A stretch of DNA of 5,660 bases. It comes from Campylobacteraceae bacterium (GTDB taxonomy: Bacteria; Campylobacterota; Campylobacteria; Campylobacterales; Sulfurovaceae). The stretch lies in assembly GCA_027063105.1 (NCBI GenBank), contig JAMOSL010000118.1:1-5660 (forward strand), given 5' to 3'. This document shows positions 1-5,063 of this stretch, piece after piece. The notes under the pieces are model-generated. The model was given only the letters and a program-made list of their open reading frames with translations. It was not told where the DNA came from and ran no database searches. Each line of letters opens with the position of its first letter. Position 1 is the stretch's first letter. A program made the position numbers and the translations under genes.

Positions 1-1
1 C

Positions 2-250
2 AAAGATAGAGCAATGTTTTGGCAAGTGCTAATTTACTCAAAACTATTTAATAAAAATATCTCTGATCAAAACTCTGTCAAGAAAATAATCATATTTGCA
101 GAGAAAAGTGATATAAACCTCGATAGTATTGATAAAATCGCTGTTAACCAGACAGGAGCTATTGATATAGATAAATGTGACTGGGAATATGATGAAATGG
201 CTTTTGACTCTAAAATAGGCTTTATTGGCATGAAAACTTTACTTAATTAA
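2..250 (+). CDS. C-terminal part of an unrecognised protein (cut by left edge; outside the transposon)
   Basis: The frame is open from the first complete codon at position 2 to the TAA at 248-250, giving 82 visible residues. An ATG exists at 14, but no Shine-Dalgarno sequence precedes it and the frame stays open to the edge, so I read this as the tail of a longer gene. The visible part alternates hydrophobic stretches (around FWQVLIYSKLF and VKKIIIFAEKS) with acidic segments, which looks like a soluble alpha/beta domain; there is no membrane segment or signal. I do not recognise the family. It does not look like the C-terminus of usual Tn7-family attachment genes such as glmS or guaC. It ends 39 bp before the transposon terminus, so it is probably a host gene flanking the insertion, and possibly the target-site gene. 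Function unknown. Confidence 0.6.
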   Translation, partial: KDRAMFWQVLIYSKLFNKNISDQNSVKKIIIFAEKSDINLDSIDKIAVNQTGAIDIDKCDWEYDEMAFDSKIGFIGMKTLLN

Positions 251-284
251 CCCTATTTAGCATTTTATATTTTTTAATAAACAC

Positions 285-289
285 CCTAT
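285..289. repeat. Candidate 5-bp target-site duplication (CCTAT), one copy visible
   Basis: Tn7-family elements duplicate 5 bp of target on insertion. If the element begins with TGT at 290, the flanking five bases are CCTAT. The second copy should follow the other transposon end, which is not in the window, so this is inferred from the terminus alone. The same five bases also occur at 252-256 as part of an 8-bp direct repeat. Confidence 0.35.
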
Positions 290-310
290 TGTCATTTACA
301 AAAGTTAAGG
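290..310 (+). repeat. Transposon terminus with first presumed TnsB site
   Basis: TGT at 290-292 followed, five bases later, by ACAAAAGTTA (298-307). The Tn7 right end has the same arrangement: TGT, six bases, then ACAAAA and GTT. Type V-K CAST ends also begin with TGT followed by an ACAAA-type motif. The shared 10-mer recurs twice further in, which supports reading it as a TnsB site rather than chance. The exact terminal base is inferred from this similarity. Confidence 0.7.
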
Positions 311-330
311 AGACTGAGATACCCAGTATA

Positions 331-343
331 AGCATAATATGCT
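331..343. promoter_or_regulatory. Perfect 13-bp palindrome, possible operator
   Basis: AGCATA, one central A, then TATGCT: a perfect 6+1+6 inverted repeat. It lies between the first and second presumed TnsB sites, upstream of the operon. It contains CATAAT (333-338), which resembles a -10 hexamer, but I see no good -35 at the right distance. It could be a repressor site for the operon or chance in AT-rich DNA; no regulator gene is visible nearby apart from the unknown 106-residue protein. Confidence 0.35.
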
Positions 344-352
344 CTCACAGAT

Positions 353-362
353 ACAAAAGTTA
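353..362 (+). repeat. Second presumed TnsB site
   Basis: Exact ACAAAAGTTA, 55 bp after the first copy and in the same orientation. With the preceding T the match to the first copy is 11 of 11. Multiple same-orientation TnsB sites of this kind are the normal build of Tn7-like ends. Confidence 0.7.
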
Positions 363-403
363 TTAAGAATAATATATTAGTTATTGCGAATACATTTAAA
401 ATA

Positions 404-413
404 ACAAAAGTTA
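404..413 (+). repeat. Third presumed TnsB site, in the operon leader
   Basis: Exact ACAAAAGTTA, 51 bp after the second copy, same orientation. It ends 25 bp before the ATG of the first gene and 14 bp before its Shine-Dalgarno sequence. TnsB bound here would cover the transcription or translation start region, which suggests autoregulation of the operon by its own transposase. Confidence 0.7.
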
Positions 414-427
414 ATGCAACCAAATTT

Positions 428-434
428 AAGGAGG
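428..434 (+). promoter_or_regulatory. Strong Shine-Dalgarno (AAGGAGG) for the 106-residue gene
   Basis: AAGGAGG lies four bases before the ATG at 439. This is the best ribosome-binding site in the window and is the main reason to accept the small downstream frame as a real gene. Confidence 0.8.
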
Positions 435-438
435 TTAT

Positions 439-759
439 ATGAATAAAGGTGTAAAAATTATATACAGAAAAAAGATTAAGCAAGAACATATACTTAAGGG
501 CTTTGAGAAGTTGTCTGGTAATAAATTACCAAACCCATCAAGTTTTAAGAATACGAGAACTTGGCAGTTTAACTTATCAAAAGATAGTGGCACTACAGCG
601 TTTAAAGAGTTATTAGTTCTTTTTGAGTTACCTATAAAAGATATAGATGCAGATAGAGTACTATGCAAAATGATTGTGCATAATAGTAATGATGTTATGT
701 TCGAAGCTCATGAATGGGATGAAACATATCAACTGATGAGTGAGTTAGGCTATATATAA
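439..759 (+). CDS. Unrecognised small protein at the head of the tns operon (106 aa)
   Basis: The start ATG follows an excellent AAGGAGG; the stop is TAA. I do not recognise the protein. It has a basic N-terminus (KKIK near residues 11-14) and a Gly/Asn/Pro-rich turn region (21-35). A TWQF segment follows around 41-44. A hydrophobic stretch around FKELLVLFELPI (55-66) looks like a helix, and the last third, around FEAHEWDETYQ, is acidic. No membrane segment, signal peptide, zinc motif or clear helix-turn-helix is visible. It lies between the transposon end and tnsA, 43 bp upstream of tnsA and in the same direction, so it is probably co-transcribed. In Tn7 itself tnsA is the first gene, so this is an added component. 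An accessory transposition factor or a regulator are both possible, and neither is shown by the sequence. Confidence 0.75.
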   Translation: MNKGVKIIYRKKIKQEHILKGFEKLSGNKLPNPSSFKNTRTWQFNLSKDSGTTAFKELLVLFELPIKDIDADRVLCKMIVHNSNDVMFEAHEWDETYQLMSELGYI

Positions 760-760
760 A

Positions 761-788
761 GTTTAATAACTTCTTTTAGTTGTTGAAC
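761..788 (+). promoter_or_regulatory. RNA hairpin just upstream of the tnsA ribosome-binding site
   Basis: Bases 761-770 can pair with 779-788 as a continuous 10-bp RNA stem with two G-U pairs, around an 8-base loop (TTCTTTTA). It ends three bases before the AAAGGAG of tnsA and is not followed by a T-run, so it is not a standard terminator. It could set the ratio of tnsA translation or protect a processed mRNA end. The stem is AU-rich and may be weak. Confidence 0.35.
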
Positions 789-802
789 CTAAAGGAGAGC
801 AA

Positions 803-1438
803 ATGCCAGTTAGAAAAATACCAAAAAATTACAGATCTGTAACTGGTACTTTTGCAAGCCTAAAGAACAATCGTAATGTATTTTACGAATCTCTTCTAGA
901 ACGAGATTTTTTCCTTACACTTGAGTTTGATAAGACAGTTGAATCCTATGAAGAGCAACCACTACAAATTCAATATGACCGATATGGTAAAAAAACCAAC
1001 TACACACCTGATTGCTTAGTGCACTACAATAATGGCGACATCCCTTGTATAGTGGAAGTTAAATTTAGTGATGAAGTTAAAGAAAAAAAGGTTTTTTTCA
1101 AATATAAATTTGAACAAGTTGAAGAATACTTAGCTAATAACGATATGAATTTTAAACTCTTTACAGAACTAGATATTGATGAAATATACCTAGAGAATAT
1201 CAAATTTATTTACAATTACTCTGTTATTAGAAATAAATCAAAAATAGAAGAATTAAAGAAAAAATTTACAATGTACTCAGAAGTTGTATATCAAGATTTT
1301 TTAAACTCATACTCTAATAGTAAGTTTGAACAGGCAGAAATAATACCATATATATGGTACTTGGTGCTGACAGATTTTTTAGAAATTAATTTATTCAAAC
1401 CAATAAAACATGACACTTTAATAAAGGTTGTTAAATGA
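803..1438 (+). CDS. tnsA: TnsA, Tn7-like transposition endonuclease (211 aa)
   Basis: TnsA cuts the 5' ends of the element, working with TnsB to free it for cut-and-paste transposition. The N-terminal half is a PD-(D/E)xK nuclease domain: the FYESLLERDF motif (residues 27-36, with E29 and E33), EFD and EEQP segments, then YTPD with D70, then the E85-V-K87 triad end. Residues from about 125 to the end match the position of the TnsA C-terminal winged-helix region. At 211 residues it is shorter than Tn7 TnsA (273) but typical of TnsA in CAST-related elements. The start ATG has AAGGAG five bases upstream. The TGA stop overlaps the tnsB start (ATGA), indicating translational coupling. All expected acidic and Lys positions are present, so it is probably active. 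Confidence 0.93.
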   Translation: MPVRKIPKNYRSVTGTFASLKNNRNVFYESLLERDFFLTLEFDKTVESYEEQPLQIQYDRYGKKTNYTPDCLVHYNNGDIPCIVEVKFSDEVKEKKVFFKYKFEQVEEYLANNDMNFKLFTELDIDEIYLENIKFIYNYSVIRNKSKIEELKKKFTMYSEVVYQDFLNSYSNSKFEQAEIIPYIWYLVLTDFLEINLFKPIKHDTLIKVVK

Positions 1439-3291
1439 GCAAAATCAACTTGTCAATCAACTCCAAAGTATTTCATAAAAACAAAGCTGTAACTATTAAA
1501 AAGTATATGGACCTGAAAAATATTATTGTTGAAGATGAAGATAACAATTCATATATAGCTCCTATTACTGAACTATCAAATACTAAACAAGATGTAGATA
1601 TTAATAAAAAAAATAACTTAATAGACTTTACTGATAAACAATGGGCAGAAGCCAATAAAAGATTATCTATTATTAAACCTTTATTGAATAGATACAGAAC
1701 TAAAGATAGTGTAGAGAATATAGCTATTAAAAATAATCTTCATCCTTCTACATTATATAGATGGATTAGTTTATATGAGAATAGTGAGTTGTTAAGTTCA
1801 TTGGTGCCTAGACATTCAAATAGAGGTGGAAAAGGACAGGTTAGGATAAGTGAAGAGTCAGAGCTAATTGTTAACAAGGTAATAAATGAGTTATACCTAC
1901 ACAAACAAAAACTTACACCAAAACAAGTATATATCGAAATAGTGAGACGATGCAAAAATGCAAAAGTCAATATACCTCATGAAAATACTGTAAGAAATAG
2001 AATAAAAAAATTATCTGAAAAAATGTCCTATAAACATCGAGAAAGTAAGCGTAATGCAGAAAGACTATACAGAAATACTGATGGTATGTTTCCAGCTGGG
2101 AAGTACCCTCTTGATGTAATACAAATCGACCATACTCCAATGGATGTAATTGTTGTGGATGAACAATACAGACAACCATTACCTAGACCATTTTTAACTT
2201 TAGCGATAGACATATATAGTAGGATGATTGTCGGTTTTTATATATCCCTTGAAGAGCCAAGTTACTTCTCCGTATCTCAGTGTTTAACACAAGCCATCCT
2301 ACCAAAAGAAAAAGTTTTAAGAGATTATAATGTAGATGGAGAATGGAATATATGGGGTATTCCAAGAGCATTGCATGTTGACAACGGTCAAGATTTTAGA
2401 AGTGTAGAACTTCAACGCTCATGTGAAGAATATAACATATCAATAGAATGGAGACCAGTAGCTAGACCACAATTCGGAGGACATATTGAAAGACTAATTG
2501 GTACTGCTATGCAAAATGTACATTCTATTCCAGGAACTACATTCTCAAATATCAAACAAAAAGGTGAATATAACTCCGAAAAAGAAGCCGTTATGACACT
2601 ACAAGAACTTGAACATTGGTTTTGTGAATATGTAGTCAATGTGTATCATAAAACTGTTCACTCCTCTATAGTGATGACACCAGAAAAAAAACTTGAGATT
2701 GGTATATTTGGTGATGAATATGAACTTGGTAAAGGCTTACCTGAAAAAATTGAAGATGAAGACTATTTTAAAATATCTCTATTACCATCAGTAAAGAGAA
2801 CTATTCAACAATTTGGTGTATCAGTTGATAATATTCACTATTATCACGATGTATTAAGAAGGTGGATAAAATCCAAGGATAATAATGGAGATGCTAGAAA
2901 ATTTATCTTTAAAATTGATCCAAGAGATATAAGTACCATATGGTTTTATGATCCAAATATTAAAGATTATTTTCCTATACCATATAGAAATATATCTTAC
3001 CCACCAATATCAAGATGGGAGCTAAGGTCTATTAAACAATACCTTGCAGCTAAGAATATAGAGGAAGTTGATGAAACAACTATTTTTAAGGGCTATGAGA
3101 CAATGAAAAAAATACAGGAAGACTCTACAGCAAAAACAATCAGAAGGCAAAGAGAAACTAAAAAAGCCCATAAACGAAAGATAAATTCATCGACAAGTGT
3201 AAAACAAACATCTAAGAAACAAGATGCCATTGATACGTCTATGGATGATTTATTTAATGATATTAAACCATTTGACGAGATAGAGGTATAG
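1435..3291 (+). CDS. tnsB: TnsB, DDE transposase of the Tn7/Mu family (618 aa)
   Basis: TnsB binds the repeats at the transposon ends, cuts the 3' ends and joins them to target. Residues about 10-48 form the small N-terminal beta domain seen in TniA/TnsB. Residues 66-115 and 138-195 hold helix-turn-helix DNA-binding regions (for example HPSTLYRWI and NTVRNRI). The RNase-H core spans about 220-365 with D232 (QIDHTPMD), D316 (HVDNGQD) and E352 (GGHIERL), a D-35-E spacing as in the family. A C-terminal Mu-type beta-barrel follows (about 435-530). A Lys/Arg-rich linker (557-595) and an acidic tail (DDLFNDIKPFDEIEV) end the protein; a TnsB tail of this kind contacts TnsC in related systems. It starts at the ATGA overlap with tnsA, with AAAGG seven bases upstream, and ends 3 bp before tnsC. 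Length is usual, no catalytic residue is missing. Confidence 0.95.
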   Translation: MSKINLSINSKVFHKNKAVTIKKYMDLKNIIVEDEDNNSYIAPITELSNTKQDVDINKKNNLIDFTDKQWAEANKRLSIIKPLLNRYRTKDSVENIAIKNNLHPSTLYRWISLYENSELLSSLVPRHSNRGGKGQVRISEESELIVNKVINELYLHKQKLTPKQVYIEIVRRCKNAKVNIPHENTVRNRIKKLSEKMSYKHRESKRNAERLYRNTDGMFPAGKYPLDVIQIDHTPMDVIVVDEQYRQPLPRPFLTLAIDIYSRMIVGFYISLEEPSYFSVSQCLTQAILPKEKVLRDYNVDGEWNIWGIPRALHVDNGQDFRSVELQRSCEEYNISIEWRPVARPQFGGHIERLIGTAMQNVHSIPGTTFSNIKQKGEYNSEKEAVMTLQELEHWFCEYVVNVYHKTVHSSIVMTPEKKLEIGIFGDEYELGKGLPEKIEDEDYFKISLLPSVKRTIQQFGVSVDNIHYYHDVLRRWIKSKDNNGDARKFIFKIDPRDISTIWFYDPNIKDYFPIPYRNISYPPISRWELRSIKQYLAAKNIEEVDETTIFKGYETMKKIQEDSTAKTIRRQRETKKAHKRKINSSTSVKQTSKKQDAIDTSMDDLFNDIKPFDEIEV

Positions 3292-3294
3292 AGC

Positions 3295-4212
3295 ATGAAT
3301 GATATAAACAACAACTATTCGCATGTTTTAGATAAAGTTAAAAAGATTTTGGAACTATCTGATGAAGAACGCATATATTTCTTAAGAGAAGAGAAATGGA
3401 TAAACTATCCACTAGCCAGCGATATACTTGATAAGATGGATACTCTCATAAAATATCCAAGAAAAAGTAGAATGCCAAATATGCTATTAGTCGGTGAAAC
3501 AAATAATGGTAAGACATCTATAATCAATAGATTTTTGCAAAAGAACCCTCCAATTAGAAACCATGAAAATGTTGAAACCACCAAAATACCTGTTACAGCT
3601 ATTCAAGCCCCTTTAAATGCCAATCTATCTGATTTCTATTCCAGTATTTTAAAGCAATTTGCCGTTCCCTATAGAAATACTGATAAAACTGCTAAAAAAC
3701 AACAACAGATAGAGCACTACTTTAATTTATGTGGTCTCAAAATACTTATTATAGATGAAATTCATAATATTCTTGGTGCACCTATTGCTAGGCAAACAAT
3801 GTTTATGAATGCATTAAAGACTATGAGTAATGACTTAAAAATATCTATCGTATTAGCAGGCATCAAAGATGCTTTACATGCCACAAATACCAATAATCAA
3901 ATTAGCAATAGATTTAAACCTGTATTTTTAACAAAATGGCAATTAAGCAGAGACTATCTCTCGTTATTAGCTAGCATTGAAATGACTTTACCACTACGTC
4001 AAAGAAGCAATATCGCTCAAAATAAAGAAATCGCTCATAAAATATTAGATTTGAGCGAAGGATATATTGGAGAGATGTTAGACCTACTTATATCTACATC
4101 TGAATATGCCATTAATAATAAAATTGAAAAAGTCACTATTGAATGTATTAAAAAATCTGGATTTGTAAAACCATCATTAAGAAAAAATTTTGAAGACATG
4201 GTGCAGTTATGA
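3295..4212 (+). CDS. tnsC: TnsC/TniB-type AAA+ ATPase, transposition regulator (305 aa)
   Basis: TnsC assembles on target DNA with ATP, receives the target signal from TniQ/TnsD and activates the TnsAB transposase. Walker A is GETNNGKT (residues 67-74). Walker B is ILIIDEIHNI, with D154 and E155. A sensor-1-like strand follows (KISIVLAG, 182-189), and an arginine-finger-type segment is at ISNRF (R206). The PNMLLVGETNNGKT form is typical of TniB. At 305 residues it is close to TniB and CAST TnsC and much shorter than Tn7 TnsC (555), so it lacks the long N- and C-terminal extensions by which Tn7 TnsC binds TnsA and TnsD. GAGG at 3283-3286 sits eight bases before the ATG. The stop overlaps the tniQ start by ATGA. 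Confidence 0.93.
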   Translation: MNDINNNYSHVLDKVKKILELSDEERIYFLREEKWINYPLASDILDKMDTLIKYPRKSRMPNMLLVGETNNGKTSIINRFLQKNPPIRNHENVETTKIPVTAIQAPLNANLSDFYSSILKQFAVPYRNTDKTAKKQQQIEHYFNLCGLKILIIDEIHNILGAPIARQTMFMNALKTMSNDLKISIVLAGIKDALHATNTNNQISNRFKPVFLTKWQLSRDYLSLLASIEMTLPLRQRSNIAQNKEIAHKILDLSEGYIGEMLDLLISTSEYAINNKIEKVTIECIKKSGFVKPSLRKNFEDMVQL

Positions 4213-4790
4213 TTTCATATGTCACTAGGTTCATAGATCTCAGTGATAAGAATTTTTTTATTGTTCCAAGACCTCAGGAAGATGAATTATTAAGCTCTTG
4301 GCTAGTCAGAATAGCATTAGCACATGACACTATGCCTTGGTCATTTTATAATATGCATTTTCCGGAATATAAAAACATTATTTTTTCAAGAGATATTGAT
4401 GTGTGGGCGCCTAAAGTTTTTTTACAGAAACTTGTTTGGAAGAGTGGTTATAGCTATGAGCCAATATACAATTTGACTCTTAAGAGTTATATTGGAACAT
4501 TATTGCCTCAATTTAACCCATCTGGATGTAATAAATATTTTTCATATATTAAAATAAGAGGTAGATCAAATAAACTTTATGGTCAAAGATATTGTCCTGA
4601 ATGTTTACAGGCAGATGAAGTGCTTTATTTTAGGAAAAAGTGGAGATTAAAAGCTATACAAAAATGTGAAATACATAACCTTGAACTAGCCAATAAATGC
4701 CTAAAATGTGGGGAGCCAATCTCTCTTTATAAGTTTACAAGAGAAGGCAATGGCTTTACTAAATGTTGGAGTTGTAATTCATATCTATAA
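4209..4790 (+). CDS. tniQ: Short TniQ family protein (193 aa)
   Basis: TniQ proteins link TnsC to a target-recognition module. The N-terminal signature is present: PRPQEDELLSSWLVRIA at residues 20-36. Two zinc-binding units follow: C129-P-E-C132 with C153-x2-H156, and C164-x2-C167 with C186-x2-C189. The protein ends four residues after the last cysteine. It is thus close to the short TniQ of type V-K CASTs (about 167 residues) and far shorter than TnsD (508) or I-F3 TniQ (about 400). It does not look like a frameshifted longer gene, because the next bases contain stops and then a strong terminator from 4815. Start by ATGA overlap with tnsC and no strong Shine-Dalgarno, so probably coupled to tnsC translation. 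Without a large C-terminal DNA-binding half, it probably needs a partner to choose targets. Confidence 0.92.
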   Translation: MISYVTRFIDLSDKNFFIVPRPQEDELLSSWLVRIALAHDTMPWSFYNMHFPEYKNIIFSRDIDVWAPKVFLQKLVWKSGYSYEPIYNLTLKSYIGTLLPQFNPSGCNKYFSYIKIRGRSNKLYGQRYCPECLQADEVLYFRKKWRLKAIQKCEIHNLELANKCLKCGEPISLYKFTREGNGFTKCWSCNSYL

Positions 4791-4814
4791 AGTACTTCTT
4801 ACTACTTAAACTAA

Positions 4815-4848
4815 AAAAGCTCTATCAGACTTCTCTGATAGAGCTTTT
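4815..4848. terminator. Bidirectional intrinsic terminator closing the tns operon
   Basis: Left arm 4815-4829 and right arm 4834-4848 are perfectly complementary over 15 bp (core GCTCTATCAGA) around a CTTC loop. On the plus strand the stem ends in TTTT; on the minus strand the transcript would end in six U (4818-4813). It lies 24 bp after the tniQ stop and can also stop transcripts coming from the convergent minus-strand gene. Confidence 0.9.
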
Positions 4849-4877
4849 CAACTTGTTTAACTATAAATTAATGCTAA

Positions 4878-4901
4878 CTAGCAATCTGCGCCTTTTGACA
4901 T
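4878..4901 (-). CDS. Possible seven-codon reading frame (MSKGADC) with a strong ribosome-binding site
   Basis: On the minus strand AAGGAG (4912-4907) lies five bases before an ATG at 4901-4899, which opens a seven-codon frame ended by TAG at 4880-4878. The ribosome-binding site is as good as those of the real genes here. It could be a leader or micro-peptide, or the surviving 5' end of a gene lost by deletion. Only the signal strength supports it; there is no other sign of coding. Confidence 0.25.
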   Translation of the reverse strand: MSKGADC

Positions 4902-4967
4902 CACTTCTCCTTATCATTCGCTATGAGTATTTCACATAACAAATTTCTTAGTTTAATTACACATGTA

Positions 4968-4984
4968 GTATGCAAGAAGCATAC
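4968..4984. other. Small perfect hairpin in the tniQ-cargo gap
   Basis: GTATGC, a five-base AAGAA loop, then GCATAC: a perfect 6-bp inverted repeat. Neither strand has a T-run directly after it, so it is not a standard terminator. On the minus strand it lies between the cargo gene and the short MSKGADC frame. The rest of the 4849-5063 gap shows only AT-rich sequence with no repeat array and no convincing transposon end. Confidence 0.3.
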
Positions 4985-5063
4985 CATCCTAATATTATTT
5001 AAAATTTTGGTTTATTACTGGAATTATACACATTAAAACTTTTATTTAACTTTAAGTAAATTC

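Noticed and set aside
292..489. Minus-strand 65-codon hydrophobic frame across the transposon end
   Set aside because: It overlaps the TnsB sites and the start of the 106-residue gene, and its Phe/Leu/Ile content is what AT-rich DNA gives by chance.
1473..3314. Several minus-strand frames of 60-76 codons inside tnsB
   Set aside because: They are fully covered by a well-supported transposase gene, resemble no protein family I know, and are explained by AT-rich codon use.
4788..4815. tniQ as a truncated or frameshifted longer TniQ/TnsD
   Set aside because: Both zinc units are complete, and a strong terminator starts 24 bp after the stop, so there is no room for a lost C-terminal half nearby.
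4892..4899. 8-base CTTTTGAC shared with 201-208 in the flanking gene, considered as a guide-like match to the insertion site
   Set aside because: Too short, no flanking repeat, and expected by chance at this length and base composition.
4895..4923. TTGACA at 4895-4900 as a plus-strand -35
   Set aside because: No acceptable -10 hexamer 16-18 bases downstream, and it points towards the end of the convergent gene.
5036..5056. TAACTTTTGT-like matches that could mark the other transposon end
   Set aside because: Only 8/10 (5036-5045) and 7/10 (5047-5056) matches in very AT-rich DNA. No ACA terminus follows at the right distance, although CCTAT occurs by chance at 5063-5067.
4849..5063. CRISPR array or transposon-associated guide RNA in the gap after tniQ
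   Set aside because: No repeated unit of 20 bases or more is visible; only one small hairpin and a short frame.
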